Shown piece by piece: positions 16,702-26,398 of a stretch of 64,000 nucleotides of DNA. How positions within the stretch are numbered: the first letter of the stretch is position 1; every line of letters starts with the position of its first letter. Below the pieces are notes generated by a model, which saw nothing but the letters and a program-made list of their open reading frames with translations, searched no databases and was not told the origin of the DNA. This DNA is from Arthrobacter endolithicus (GTDB lineage: Bacteria > Actinomycetota > Actinomycetes > Actinomycetales > Micrococcaceae): NCBI RefSeq assembly GCF_026627425.1, contig NZ_JAPNLH010000008.1, positions 1 through 64,000 of the forward strand, read 5' to 3'. A program made the translations under genes and the position numbers.

Positions 16702-17601
16702 ATGAGCAGCAACAAAATCATTCTCGGCGCTAACCAGTTCGGCAAGGCGGAGGTCCGCCTGGTCAAGGTCACCCGCGACACGGACCGCCACGAGATCGAA
16801 GACCTCAACGTCACCTCCGAGCTGCGCGGGGACTTCGAGGCAGCCCATCTGCAGGGCGACAACGCGCACGTAGTCCCGACGGACACGCAGAAGAACACGG
16901 TCTACGCCTTTGCCCGTGACGGCGTGGGCTCCCCGGAGAATTTCCTGCTCCGCCTGGCCGAGCACTTCACCTCCAGCTTTGAATGGGTTGACGGTGGCCG
17001 GTGGGCCGCTGAGTCCTACAGCTGGGACCGCATCCAGGCCCATGGCTCGGCGCACAATCACTCGTTCGTCAAGAACGGATCGGAAACCCGCACCGCCGTC
17101 GTCGTCAAGGACGGCGACGATGTCCAGGTTCTGGGCGGCCTGAAGGGCCTGACGGTCCTGAAAACCACTCAGTCCGGCTTCGAGGGCTTCCCGGTGGATA
17201 AATACACCACCTTGGCTGAGACCAGCGAGCGGATCCTGGCGACCGATGTTGCAGCCCGGTGGCGTTACAACACGACCGACGTGGACTTCAACAAGTCATA
17301 CGACGATGTCAAAGCCCTGCTGCTGGAAGCGTTCACGGAGGACTACTCCACCGCCCTCCAGAACACCTTGTTCGGAATGGGAAAGAAGGTCCTCGAGGCC
17401 CACCCGGAAGTCGATGAGATCAAATTCTCCATGCCGAATAAGCACCACTTCCTCGTGGACCTGTCCCCCTTCGGGCAGGACAATCCGGACGAGGTTTTCT
17501 TCGCCGCTGACCGTCCCTACGGCCTGATCGAAGCAACGGTCCTGCGCGAAGATGCATCCGATGCAGGCCGCGCCTGGGAAGGCGTCGCCGGCTTCTGCTA
17601 G
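16702..17601 (+). CDS. uox: Urate oxidase (uricase)
   Basis: A 299-residue cofactor-free uricase that oxidises urate to 5-hydroxyisourate. The N-terminal FGKAEVRLVKV holds the catalytic Lys, the ATD motif region and the second tunnelling-fold domain (VDFNKSYDDVKALLLEAF) follow. It starts two bases after uraH in the same operon. There is no peroxisomal-type tail. Separate uraD and uraH genes mean the full urate-to-allantoin route is present. Confidence 0.96.
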   Translation: MSSNKIILGANQFGKAEVRLVKVTRDTDRHEIEDLNVTSELRGDFEAAHLQGDNAHVVPTDTQKNTVYAFARDGVGSPENFLLRLAEHFTSSFEWVDGGRWAAESYSWDRIQAHGSAHNHSFVKNGSETRTAVVVKDGDDVQVLGGLKGLTVLKTTQSGFEGFPVDKYTTLAETSERILATDVAARWRYNTTDVDFNKSYDDVKALLLEAFTEDYSTALQNTLFGMGKKVLEAHPEVDEIKFSMPNKHHFLVDLSPFGQDNPDEVFFAADRPYGLIEATVLREDASDAGRAWEGVAGFC

Positions 17602-17707
17602 GACCTGGTGCCGTGGGGACGGGCCGACCGCCCGCCCCCACGGTCCTAACATCCCGACACTTTCATTGCGGCAGAACCCGCTAAGCGAAGTAACAATCGG
17701 GCAGTTT

Positions 17708-17754
17708 CATGACCAAAGCTTTTCATGCACCCCGCATGACCAAAATTTTTCATG
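17708..17754. promoter_or_regulatory. Tandem operator pair before the urate/xanthine permease
   Basis: Two 20-bp near-identical sites, CATGACCAAAGCTTTTCATG at 17708-17727 and CATGACCAAAATTTTTCATG at 17735-17754, are 27 bp apart. Each has CATGA/TCATG outer arms, so they are palindromic direct repeats. They differ from the TTTC-N7-GAAA sites, so another regulator is likely. They lie 37-83 bp upstream of the permease start. Confidence 0.7.
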
Positions 17755-17790
17755 ACGGCACGATTGATGCCGGGACGGAGACTTCGCACC

Positions 17791-19281
17791 ATGTCCAGAA
17801 CCACCAAAGTGAGCCGGTCGCGGCGCGCGGCCACCGACAGGCCCGAAGACGAGCGGATGTCGATTGGAGCCAGCTTCGGCTACGGGCTCCAGCATGTGCT
17901 CACCATGTACGGCGGCATCATCGCAGTACCGCTGATCGTCGGGCAGGCGGCCGGAATGAACACCGCGGATATCGGGCTGCTGATTGCTGCCTGCCTTTTC
18001 ATGGGCGGTCTTGCCACCCTGCTGCAGACCGTCGGAGTGCCGTTCTTCGGCTCTCAGCTGCCGCTGGTCCAGGGTGTTTCCTTTGCCGGCGTTGCGACCA
18101 TGGTGGCAATTGTCAAAGGCGGCGGCGGTATCCAATCTGTCTTCGGCGCCGTGATTGTCTCCTCCGTGGTCGGGCTCCTGATCACCCCCATCTTTTCCAA
18201 GATCATCAAGTTCTTCCCGCCCGTGGTCACGGGCACCGTGATCACGGTGATCGGGCTGTCCCTGATGCCCGTCGCGGCTAACTGGGCGATGGGCGGAAAC
18301 GCTAAAGCCCCTAATTACGGCAGCGTGGCCAATATCGGCTTGACCGCACTGACTCTGGCCATCGTCCTGCTGCTGAGCAAGCTTGGCAGCGCCACCATCT
18401 CGCGGTTGTCCATCCTGCTTGCCATTGTGATCGGCACGCTGGTGGCTATCCCACTCGGGATGGCAGACTTCTCCAAGGTGGGCGTCGGCGACATCGCCGC
18501 GTTCCCGGTACCTTTCCACTTGGGCCTGCCGACGTTCAATATTGCCGCAATCGTCTCCATGTTCATCGTTGTTTTGGTCATCATGGTTGAGACCTCGGCA
18601 GATATCCTGGCCGTCGGCGAAATCGTCGGAACGAAGGTTGATTCTAAGCGCTTGGGCAACGGCCTGCGGGCAGATATGGCCGCCAGCGCGGTAGCCCCCA
18701 TTTTCGGATCCTTCACGCAAAGCGCCTTCGCCCAAAACGTTGGACTGGTGGCAGTCACGGGGATCAAGAGCCGGTTTGTGGTTGCCGCCGGCGGCGTCAT
18801 CCTGGTGATCCTGGGCCTGCTTCCCGTCATGGGCCGCGTTGTGGCCGCCGTGCCGTTGTCCGTTCTGGGCGGGGCGGGCATCGTCCTGTTCGGTACGGTT
18901 GCTGCCAGCGGTATCCGCACGCTCTCCACGGTGAGCTACAAAAACAACATGAACCTGATCATCGTGGCCACGGCCATCGGTGCCGGGATCATACCGATCG
19001 CTGCTCCGACCTTCTACAACAAGTTCCCGGACTGGTTTGCCACGATCTTCCACTCCGGCATCAGCTCTGCCGCCATCATGGCGATCCTGCTGAACCTGCT
19101 GTTCAACCATCTCAAGGCCGGCAACTCCCAGAATCCATCAGTTTTCTCTGCGGCGGCTGACCGCTTGGTGCCGGCGGAAGTGGTGGAAGCCTTGGAGCAC
19201 GGTGACCGCTGGGAAGACGGCAAGCTTCTCGATGTCAACGGTGTTCAGGTGCCGATCCGCCAGGTGGAATCGGACCACTAG
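17791..19281 (+). CDS. NCS2/NAT family urate-xanthine permease
   Basis: A 496-residue inner-membrane purine transporter with about 14 membrane segments. The NAT signature QNVGLVAVTG has Gln first, typical of xanthine- or urate-selective members and not uracil permeases. Start at ATG 17791 after GGACGGAG; an earlier ATG at 17752 falls inside the operator pair. Placement after uox suggests urate or xanthine uptake. Confidence 0.92.
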   Translation: MSRTTKVSRSRRAATDRPEDERMSIGASFGYGLQHVLTMYGGIIAVPLIVGQAAGMNTADIGLLIAACLFMGGLATLLQTVGVPFFGSQLPLVQGVSFAGVATMVAIVKGGGGIQSVFGAVIVSSVVGLLITPIFSKIIKFFPPVVTGTVITVIGLSLMPVAANWAMGGNAKAPNYGSVANIGLTALTLAIVLLLSKLGSATISRLSILLAIVIGTLVAIPLGMADFSKVGVGDIAAFPVPFHLGLPTFNIAAIVSMFIVVLVIMVETSADILAVGEIVGTKVDSKRLGNGLRADMAASAVAPIFGSFTQSAFAQNVGLVAVTGIKSRFVVAAGGVILVILGLLPVMGRVVAAVPLSVLGGAGIVLFGTVAASGIRTLSTVSYKNNMNLIIVATAIGAGIIPIAAPTFYNKFPDWFATIFHSGISSAAIMAILLNLLFNHLKAGNSQNPSVFSAAADRLVPAEVVEALEHGDRWEDGKLLDVNGVQVPIRQVESDH

Positions 19282-19295
19282 CCGGTTCGCATCCC

Positions 19296-19355
19296 ATCGA
19301 CTGTGCCGCAGATGTCCGTCTGAGCTCTCATTCGGACAGCTGCGGCGCAGTCGAT
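19296..19355. terminator. Long inverted repeat after the permease
   Basis: Arms at 19296-19318 and 19333-19355 match at 21 of 23 positions around a 14-base loop (left arm starts ATCGACTG, right arm ends CAGTCGAT). It begins 15 bp after the permease stop. There is no T-run, so it is a stem-loop with probable terminator or mRNA-end role and not a textbook intrinsic terminator. Confidence 0.7.
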
Positions 19356-19357
19356 CG

Positions 19358-19418
19358 GCGTTTTGCCACAGCGTTTTGCCACAGCGTTTTGCCACAGCGT
19401 TTTGCCACAGCGTTTTGC
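19358..19418. repeat. 13-bp tandem repeat array
   Basis: Four perfect copies of GCGTTTTGCCACA and nine bases of a fifth fill the space between the long inverted repeat and the stop of the convergent SDR gene. Units are contiguous with no spacers, so it is not CRISPR. Confidence 0.9.
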
Positions 19419-19419
19419 G

Positions 19420-20205
19420 TCAGCCGCGGCCGACGAAGGGCATCCCGGCAGCCGTGATCAGCACCGAGCCCACGCTGGCCGACGGCGGCATGTCCGCCAT
19501 CAGCAGCACCGCACGGGCCGCTTCGGCCACCGGAAACGTCGGCTCCACCCGGCGACTGCCATCGGCCTGCAGGGCTCCGGTTCCCACACCCAGGGTGGAC
19601 ATGATGTCGGTGGCGGTATTGCCGATGTCGATCTGCCCGCAGGTGATACCGAAGCCGCGCCCGTCCAGTTCAATGGATTTGGTCAGCCCGGTGATGGCAT
19701 GTTTGGTGACGGTATAGGCGGCAGACCGCGGCCGTGGCGAATGCGCCGAGATCGAGCCATTGTTGATGATCCGTCCGCCCTGGGGCTGCTGCACCTTCAT
19801 GGCACGTACGGCCGCCGCAGCGCACAGCATCGAACCGGTGATATTCACGGCCATCGTGCTTTCCCAATCCGCTACGGATATCTCGTCCACTGAGCCCATG
19901 GGGCCGAACGTGCCCGCATTGTTGAAGAGCACGTCCACCCGGGCGAACCGCCGGATAGCGGCTGCGAAGAGTGCTTCCACATCCGCCGGCATGGTGACAT
20001 CCGTCGGTACTGTCAGGGCGGCGGAATTCCCCTCGGCGGTCTCCACGAGTTCCTGCTCCCGCCGCCCGGCCAGCACCACCCGATAGCCGGAGTCCAGCAG
20101 CAGCCGTGCCACCGCCCGGCCGATCCCGGAGCCGGCTCCGGTCACCACGGCGACCTTCCCGCCGTCGTTCCCACTATCGGTCACTGTGCTTGATTCAACG
20201 GTCAT
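19420..20205 (-). CDS. SDR family oxidoreductase
   Basis: A 261-residue classical short-chain dehydrogenase. The cofactor motif TGAGSGIG, the NNAG (FNNAGTFG) and the Ser-Tyr-x3-Lys triad (Ser before [10 protein letters not shown]) are visible. The ATG at 20205 follows CAGGAGG at ideal spacing. It is divergent from the AceE gene and shares its promoter region with operator C, so it may be coregulated. Substrate unknown; a 2-hydroxyacid or ureidoglycolate-related alcohol is possible from context only. Confidence 0.88.
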   Translation of the reverse strand: MTVESSTVTDSGNDGGKVAVVTGAGSGIGRAVARLLLDSGYRVVLAGRREQELVETAEGNSAALTVPTDVTMPADVEALFAAAIRRFARVDVLFNNAGTFGPMGSVDEISVADWESTMAVNITGSMLCAAAAVRAMKVQQPQGGRIINNGSISAHSPRPRSAAYTVTKHAITGLTKSIELDGRGFGITCGQIDIGNTATDIMSTLGVGTGALQADGSRRVEPTFPVAEAARAVLLMADMPPSASVGSVLITAAGMPFVGRG

Positions 20206-20300
20206 TAGGCCTCCTGAAATGTTCACCCGACACATCCGGACGGCGGTCGGGATTGACCGCTCCGGCCGGACACCTGTATTCTCATTCTACAATATTTGTT

Positions 20301-20315
20301 TCTCATAATATGGAA
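20301..20315. promoter_or_regulatory. Palindromic operator C upstream of the AceE gene
   Basis: TCTCATAATATGGAA matches operator A at 10 of 15 positions and is preceded by ACAATATTT at 20289-20297 with the same three-base spacer as at 13702. The TACAAT at 20288-20293 could serve as a -10 box. It lies between the SDR and AceE genes and could control both. Confidence 0.55.
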
Positions 20316-20372
20316 TATGGCTCTTCCGCCGTAGTCTCATCGGGAAACGCTTTCAACGACGAAAGGTCTGAC

Positions 20373-23009
20373 GTGGCCGCTGGCGAAGAGAACTCCCACA
20401 TCCTGAGCGAACTAACCCATCGGCTGCCCGACGGCGACCCTGAGGAAACCGCGGAATGGATCGAGTCGCTGGACTCACTGATCCAGGAACAGGGTACCGA
20501 ACGGGCTCAGTTCATTATGCGCAGTCTGCTCCAGCGGGCCGGTGCGCAGAGCGTAGGCGTACCGATGGTGACCACCACCGACTACGTCAACACCATCCCG
20601 GTGGACCAGGAGCCGGAGTTCCCCGGGGATGAGGACATCGAACGCAGTTACCGCCGCTGGCTGCGCTGGAATGCCGCCGTCATGGTGCACCGGGCGCAGC
20701 GTCCGGACATCGGCGTGGGCGGGCACATCTCCACCTATGCCGGCGCGTCCACCATCTACGAGGTGGCGTTCAATCACTTCTTCCGCGGGAAGGACCACCC
20801 GGGCGGCGGAGACCAGGTCTTCTTCCAGGGCCACGCCTCCCCCGGCATGTATGCCCGCGCCTTTCTCGAAGGCCGGCTGGATACCGAAGATATGGACGGG
20901 TTCCGGCAGGAAAAGTCCAAGGAAGGCCACGCGCTTTCCTCCTATCCGCACCCGCGGCTGATGCCGGAGTTCTGGGAGTTCCCCACGGTCTCGATGGGGA
21001 TCGGCCCGATGAACGCGATCTACCAGGCGCAGTCCAACCGCTACCTGCACAACCGCGGCATCAAGGACACCTCGGACCAGCAGGTCTGGGCGTTCCTGGG
21101 CGATGGCGAAATGGACGAGCCCGAGAGCCGCGGCCTGCTCCAGCTCGCGGCCAATGACAAGCTCGACAACCTGAACTTTGTGATCAACTGCAACCTCCAG
21201 CGCCTGGACGGACCGGTCCGCGGTAACGGCAAGATCATGCAGGAACTTGAGGCGTTCTTCCGCGGCGCGGGCTGGAACGTCATCAAGGTGGTCTGGGGCC
21301 GCGAGTGGGACGACCTGCTGGCCAAGGACCGCGACGGTGCACTGGTGGAGGTCATGAACACCACCGTCGACGGCGACTACCAGACCTACAAGGCCGAATC
21401 CGGCGGGTTTGTGCGCGAGCACTTCTTCGGCCAGACACCGCAGACCAAGGAAATGGTCGCCGGGCTTTCCGACGACGATATCTGGAACCTCAAGCGCGGC
21501 GGCCACGATTACCGCAAGGTTTACGCAGCCTACAAGGCGGCCACAGAGTTCAAGGGCAAGCCGACAGTGGTCCTCGTCAAGACGGTGAAGGGCTACGGCC
21601 TGGGTACCCACTTTGAGGCCCGCAACGCCACGCACCAGATGAAAAAGCTCACGCTGCAGGACCTCAAGGACTTCCGCGATCTGCTCCGGATTCCTATCTC
21701 TGACGAGGTGCTGGAGAAGGATCCTTACCGTCCTCCGTACTACCACCCGGGGATGGATGCGCCGGAGATCAAGTACATGATGGACCGCCGCGCCCAGCTG
21801 GGGGGATCCGTTCCGGAACGGCGCTCTGAGCATAAAGCGCTGGCGGTGAGCGATTCGAAGAGCTTTGATATTGCCAAGCGCGGTTCCGGGAAGCAGCAGG
21901 CCGCCACCACGATGGCCTTCGTGCGTCTGTTCAAGGAACTGATGCGGGATAAGGAATTCGGTGCCCGGATTGTGCCGATCATTCCCGATGAGGCTCGGAC
22001 CTTCGGCATCGATGCGTTCTTCCCGACGGCGAAGATCTACAATCCGAACGGCCAGAACTACCTGTCTGTGGACCGCGACCTGGTACTGGCGTACAAGGAA
22101 TCGACGGCCGGGCAGATTGTGCACGCCGGCATCAACGAGGCTGGCTCCGTGGCTGCTTTCACCGCCGCCGGCACCGCTTATGCCACGCACGGTGAACCGC
22201 TGATCCCGGTTTACGTCTTCTACTCCATGTTCGGCTTCCAGCGCACCGGCGACGCATTCTGGGCCGCCGGTGACCAAATGACGCGCGGATTCATCATCGG
22301 CGCCACCGCTGGCCGGACTACCCTCACGGGTGAAGGTCTGCAGCACGCGGACGGCCATTCCCCGCTGCTGGCCTCCACGAACCCGGCAGTGGTGACCTAT
22401 GACCCGGCCTACGGTTACGAAATCGGGCACATCATGCGTGCCGGGCTGGAGCGGATGTACGGCGGAAAGCATTCCGATCCGAACGTCATGTACTACATCA
22501 CTGTGTACAACGAGCCGATCACCCAGCCTTCCGAGCCGGAAGATCTCGATGTGGAGTCCCTGCTGAAGGGAATGTATCTGCTGGCTCCGGCCGCGGGCCA
22601 GGGGCCCCGGGCGCAGCTGCTGGCTTCCGGTGTGTCCGTGCCGTGGGCCTTGGAGGCCCAGCAGATCCTCGCCGAAGACTGGGGAGTTTCGGCCGATGTC
22701 TGGTCCGTGACGTCCTGGACCGAACTGCGCCGCGACGGCCTGGCCGCGGAGGAACAGGAGTTCCTGAATCCGACGGCGGAGCCCCGCCTTCCGTTCGTCA
22801 CCAGCTCGCTGCAGGACAGCGTCGGGCCGGTCATCGCTGTCAGCGACTACATGAAGGCGGTCCCGGACCAAATCCGGCAGTTCGTGCCGGGTGATTATGC
22901 CGTACTTGGTGCCGACGGGTTCGGTTTCTCCGATACACGCCAGGCAGCCCACCGGCACTTAAGCTCAGCGGACCGGGGTAATGATGAATTATGCGCATTG
23001 ACAAGATGA
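20373..23009 (+). CDS. aceE: Pyruvate dehydrogenase E1, homodimeric type, C-terminally shortened
   Basis: An 878-residue thiamine-diphosphate E1 that decarboxylates pyruvate and feeds the E2 lipoyl domain. The TPP motif runs from [12 protein letters not shown] to NCN. The GTG at 20373 after GAAAGG gives the expected N-terminus ([19 protein letters not shown]). The protein follows the family up to [16 protein letters not shown], then stops about 20 residues later with unrelated sequence; AceE proteins normally continue for roughly 50 more residues. The stop lies 19 bases inside mocA. The shared operator suggests a glyoxylate-pathway role; E2 and E3 are not in the window. Confidence 0.9.
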   Translation: MAAGEENSHILSELTHRLPDGDPEETAEWIESLDSLIQEQGTERAQFIMRSLLQRAGAQSVGVPMVTTTDYVNTIPVDQEPEFPGDEDIERSYRRWLRWNAAVMVHRAQRPDIGVGGHISTYAGASTIYEVAFNHFFRGKDHPGGGDQVFFQGHASPGMYARAFLEGRLDTEDMDGFRQEKSKEGHALSSYPHPRLMPEFWEFPTVSMGIGPMNAIYQAQSNRYLHNRGIKDTSDQQVWAFLGDGEMDEPESRGLLQLAANDKLDNLNFVINCNLQRLDGPVRGNGKIMQELEAFFRGAGWNVIKVVWGREWDDLLAKDRDGALVEVMNTTVDGDYQTYKAESGGFVREHFFGQTPQTKEMVAGLSDDDIWNLKRGGHDYRKVYAAYKAATEFKGKPTVVLVKTVKGYGLGTHFEARNATHQMKKLTLQDLKDFRDLLRIPISDEVLEKDPYRPPYYHPGMDAPEIKYMMDRRAQLGGSVPERRSEHKALAVSDSKSFDIAKRGSGKQQAATTMAFVRLFKELMRDKEFGARIVPIIPDEARTFGIDAFFPTAKIYNPNGQNYLSVDRDLVLAYKESTAGQIVHAGINEAGSVAAFTAAGTAYATHGEPLIPVYVFYSMFGFQRTGDAFWAAGDQMTRGFIIGATAGRTTLTGEGLQHADGHSPLLASTNPAVVTYDPAYGYEIGHIMRAGLERMYGGKHSDPNVMYYITVYNEPITQPSEPEDLDVESLLKGMYLLAPAAGQGPRAQLLASGVSVPWALEAQQILAEDWGVSADVWSVTSWTELRRDGLAAEEQEFLNPTAEPRLPFVTSSLQDSVGPVIAVSDYMKAVPDQIRQFVPGDYAVLGADGFGFSDTRQAAHRHLSSADRGNDELCALTR

Positions 23010-23590
23010 CGACGGCGGTCCTGCTGGCCGCGGGTGCCGGCCGCCGGCTGGGCCGGGGCCCGAAGGCGCTGCTCCAGTTCCGCGGGACCACGCTGGTGGA
23101 GCACCTCGCCGGGGTCCTTCGCGCCGGCGGGTGCGAGGACATCGTCGTCGTCCTGGGTTCCGAGGCACCGCGAGTCAGCGCCGAAACCCAGCTTGAGCGC
23201 TACCGCGTGCTGGACAACCCGGGCTGGGACGCCGGGATGAGCACGTCGTTTCGACTGGGCGTTGGCGCAGCCGCCGCGGGAAACCATGTGCTGGTGGCGC
23301 TCGTGGACCAGCCCGGACTCACGGCCGCTACGGTAGCCCGGCTGCTGGACTCGCACCAAACCGGACGGGTAACGGCTGCGGGATACCAAAGAGCAGGCAT
23401 CCTACACAGGGGCCATCCGGTCCTCTTCGACTCGTCCCTGGTCCGGCAGGCGGCCACTGTAGCCTCCGGGGATTCCGGCGCCCGCGCATTCCTGCGCGCC
23501 AATCCCGCCCTAGTGGACCTCATCGACTGCAGTGACTTGTCCGACGGAGCCGACGTGGACACTCCCGCCGGGCTGCACCTGCTGCGCTGA
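22991..23590 (+). CDS. MobA/MocA-like molybdenum cofactor nucleotidyltransferase
   Basis: A 199-residue NTP-transferase. [22 protein letters not shown] is the nucleotide-binding signature and the metal Asp lies in [10 protein letters not shown]. Proteins next to xanthine dehydrogenase are usually CTP:molybdopterin cytidylyltransferases (MocA) that mature the cofactor for that enzyme. It overlaps the AceE stop by 19 bases and overlaps the convergent xanthine dehydrogenase gene by 81 bases at its 3' end. An internal ATG at 23006 is an alternative start. Confidence 0.88.
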   Translation: MRIDKMTTAVLLAAGAGRRLGRGPKALLQFRGTTLVEHLAGVLRAGGCEDIVVVLGSEAPRVSAETQLERYRVLDNPGWDAGMSTSFRLGVGAAAAGNHVLVALVDQPGLTAATVARLLDSHQTGRVTAAGYQRAGILHRGHPVLFDSSLVRQAATVASGDSGARAFLRANPALVDLIDCSDLSDGADVDTPAGLHLLR

Positions 23591-26395
23591 ATCCACGTCC
23601 TGCAAGCCCGCTTCGCCGCGACCCACGTCCGCCAGCCCGGCGTCCCGCAGGCCCAGATAGATCCTGTCCCGGGCCAGCGGCAGCTCGGAGAACCGGACTC
23701 CCGTGGCATTCCGGATCGCATTGGCCAGTGCGGGCGCCACCGGGTTAAACGGGCTCTCGCTCATGGACTTCGCGCCCAGCGGCCCCAACTCGTCTCTGGT
23801 CCTGGCAAAGTAGACCTCGCTGCGCGGTACATCGGCGAACGTGGGCAGATGGTACTGCCGGAAAATCTTCGTCTCCACCGCCCCCTCCGCGCCAACCACC
23901 ACGTTCTCATACAGCGCCGCCCCCAAGGCCTGGGCAATTCCGCCCTCCACCTGGCCGCGGCACTGCATCGGGTTCACCACCACACCGGCATCCGCGGCCT
24001 GCACGCTTTGCATAATGCGAAGCTCTCCGGTGCCCGAATGCACAGCCACCCGGAAGCCATGCACATTGAAGGCTACGGACCGCGGGCTTCCGCCCCACCG
24101 CCCCTGCGCCAATAGCGGCGTTCCGGCGGCAATGGCCTTCCGGTACAGCTCCGCTAACGCAAGGGTGACGCCGGCGCAGATGACTGTGTCCGCGTCCAGC
24201 CGGCAGTCGGAGACATCTGCGCCGCTGCTGACGGCAGCGAGCTCCAGCAGCATCCGTGCCAGTTCCTCAGCAGCGGCCAAGGATGCCTTTCCGGCCACTA
24301 CGGTCCCGGTGGAGCCAAACGCGCCGCTGTCATGGTCGACGACGTCGGTATCGGACTGCACGATCCGGACCCGGTCCGCCGTGGTCCCCAGCGCGATGGC
24401 AACCAACTGAGCGTGCACCGTCGTCGTGCCGTTGCCGAATTCCGCGGTGCCCACGCTCACCTGGTACTGACCGTCCGGCAGCAGCGCCACGGTGGAATGG
24501 GCAAAATGACCCCGCGGCGGCACTGTGTCGATCATGGACACCGCGGATCCCTCCCCCACCAGCCACTGCGGGCCGGGATTATCCACACCGGCGGCGCGTT
24601 CGCGTTCGCGGCCGCGGGCCAGCGCCTCGGCAGCCAGCGAAATACACTGATCCAGCCCGTAGCTCTCCGGGTGCAGGATCACGTCTTCCTCCGGTTCCGG
24701 CTGGGTGGACAGCATTACATCGCCCTTGGCGATAATGTTGCGGCGGCGGAACTCCATCGGGTCCATTCCGATGCCCGCTGCCAGCTCATCCATGGTGGAT
24801 TCAACGGCGAAGATCATCTGGCTCAGGCCGTAACCGCGGAAGGCACCGGCCGGGACCGTGTTCGTATACACGGCATGGGCGTCAACCCTCTTGTTCCCGC
24901 ACCGGTAAATGGCTATAGATTCCCCGCAGCCGTGAAACATAACCCCGGGGGCGTGATTGCCGTACGCACCGGTGTTCGTCACCACGTCGAAGGCGAGGGC
25001 GGTCAGTGTGCCATCGTTTCGCGCCCCCGCCCGGACCTTAATCCGGAAGGGGTGCCGGGTGGTTGCCGCGGTGAATTGTTCCTCCCGCGTATTTTCCAGC
25101 TGCACCGGCCGCTTCAGCTTCAGCGCGGCAAGCGCCACGATGTCCTCGGTGAGCATTTCCTGCTTGCCGCCGAATCCGCCACCGACCCGTTCGCACACCA
25201 CCCGGACCTTTTCCGCCGGCAGGTCAAAGACCCGGCAGAGCGCCCGGCGCACCAGGAACGGAACCTGCGTTGAGGTGCGCAGAACCAGGCGGCCGGCGTC
25301 GTCAAAATAGGCGATGGAGGCATGAGTTTCCAGCGAAGCGTGCTGCACGCGCTGCGTCCGGTAGGTGTTTTCGTGCACGAAGTCCGCGGAGTCAAGCCCA
25401 GCCTCCACATCGCCAAGGTGGCTGTGCAGTTCCGCCACCACATTGTTCTCCGGCCGGGAAATCCTGGCCTGCAGCGACTCCTTTTCCCCGTGGATGACCG
25501 GCGCGCCCTCTTTCATGGCCGCTTCCGGATCGAACACGGCCGGCAGAAGCTGATAGCGAACGCGGAGCCGGCGAACGCCCTCTTCGGCCGCCCCCACGGT
25601 GTCCGCGACCACGGCGGCGACGCGCTGGCCGATGAAGCGGACCACGTCGTCGAGCACCCGGGTGTCATCCGGATCGTCCAGATACCCCTCATGTTGGGCG
25701 GTGGAGAAAAGCTGCGCGGGAGCGTCTTCGTGGGTGAAAACCGCCTGCACTCCCGGTACTGCCAGCGCTGGAGCAGCGTCGATGGATAGGATGCGGGCAT
25801 GCGCGTGCGGCGAGCGCAGCACCACCAGATGCAGCAGACCCGGGAACTGACCCGCCGGCACATCCAGCGTGAAGCGCGCTGCCCCGGTGACCACGGCCAG
25901 TCCGGCCGGGGCGCCCACGTTATCTCCGGCCCGCTGCCCGGTCGTGCTGACATGGCTGACGCCGCAGACCGCATCCTCGATGGCACGGTAGCCGGTGCAG
26001 CGGCACAGGTTGCCCTTGAGGTTCCGGGGCAGGTTCTGCTTCTGCTCCGCGTTGAAAGTGGCAGCCGTCATCAGCATGCCTGCAGTGCAAAAGCCGCATT
26101 GGAACCCCTGCGCCGCCAGGAACTGCTGCTGCATCGGGTGCAGACCGTCCGGCCCGGCCAGCCCCTCCACCGTGGTCACTTCCCGGCCCTCGGCCCGGAC
26201 AGCCGGGTAGATGCAGCTGTGCACCGGCTTCCCGTCCACGTGCACGGTACACGCTCCGCAGTCGCCGCCGTCGCACCCCTTTTTGACGCCCAGGTTGCCC
26301 TGCTCCCGTAAAAAAGTCCGCAGGCATTGTCCCGGGCGTGGTTGGGCATCAGTGAAGGTGCCGTTGATGTCCATTCCATTCTTGTGCTCAGCCAT
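23510..26395 (-). CDS. Xanthine dehydrogenase, fused [2Fe-2S] and molybdopterin subunit
   Basis: A 961-residue fusion. Residues 1-150 form the iron-sulfur domain: Cys41, Cys46, Cys49, Cys61 for the plant-type cluster and the QCGFC plus CRC set for the second. Residues 165-940 are the molybdopterin large subunit; GAKSMSESPFNPVAPALANA carries the catalytic Glu. It oxidises hypoxanthine and xanthine to urate with the separate FAD subunit encoded upstream. The last 45 residues are not conserved and are encoded antisense to the mocA 3' end. Fe-S plus Mo fusion with a separate FAD protein is a less usual subunit split. Confidence 0.93.
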   Translation of the reverse strand: MAEHKNGMDINGTFTDAQPRPGQCLRTFLREQGNLGVKKGCDGGDCGACTVHVDGKPVHSCIYPAVRAEGREVTTVEGLAGPDGLHPMQQQFLAAQGFQCGFCTAGMLMTAATFNAEQKQNLPRNLKGNLCRCTGYRAIEDAVCGVSHVSTTGQRAGDNVGAPAGLAVVTGAARFTLDVPAGQFPGLLHLVVLRSPHAHARILSIDAAPALAVPGVQAVFTHEDAPAQLFSTAQHEGYLDDPDDTRVLDDVVRFIGQRVAAVVADTVGAAEEGVRRLRVRYQLLPAVFDPEAAMKEGAPVIHGEKESLQARISRPENNVVAELHSHLGDVEAGLDSADFVHENTYRTQRVQHASLETHASIAYFDDAGRLVLRTSTQVPFLVRRALCRVFDLPAEKVRVVCERVGGGFGGKQEMLTEDIVALAALKLKRPVQLENTREEQFTAATTRHPFRIKVRAGARNDGTLTALAFDVVTNTGAYGNHAPGVMFHGCGESIAIYRCGNKRVDAHAVYTNTVPAGAFRGYGLSQMIFAVESTMDELAAGIGMDPMEFRRRNIIAKGDVMLSTQPEPEEDVILHPESYGLDQCISLAAEALARGRERERAAGVDNPGPQWLVGEGSAVSMIDTVPPRGHFAHSTVALLPDGQYQVSVGTAEFGNGTTTVHAQLVAIALGTTADRVRIVQSDTDVVDHDSGAFGSTGTVVAGKASLAAAEELARMLLELAAVSSGADVSDCRLDADTVICAGVTLALAELYRKAIAAGTPLLAQGRWGGSPRSVAFNVHGFRVAVHSGTGELRIMQSVQAADAGVVVNPMQCRGQVEGGIAQALGAALYENVVVGAEGAVETKIFRQYHLPTFADVPRSEVYFARTRDELGPLGAKSMSESPFNPVAPALANAIRNATGVRFSELPLARDRIYLGLRDAGLADVGRGEAGLQDVDSAQQVQPGGSVHVGSVGQVTAVDEVH

Positions 26396-26398
26396 GGT

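Noticed and set aside
17707-19110. 467-codon minus-strand frame opposite the urate/xanthine permease
   Set aside because: Composition is an Asp/His/Gln-rich reverse of membrane-helix codons; not a real protein.
19358-19418. Possible CRISPR array
   Set aside because: Units are 13 bp and contiguous without spacers; no cas genes nearby.
20475-22958. 827-codon minus-strand frame opposite aceE
   Set aside because: Long only because of high GC; no recognisable family, while aceE on the other strand is conserved throughout.
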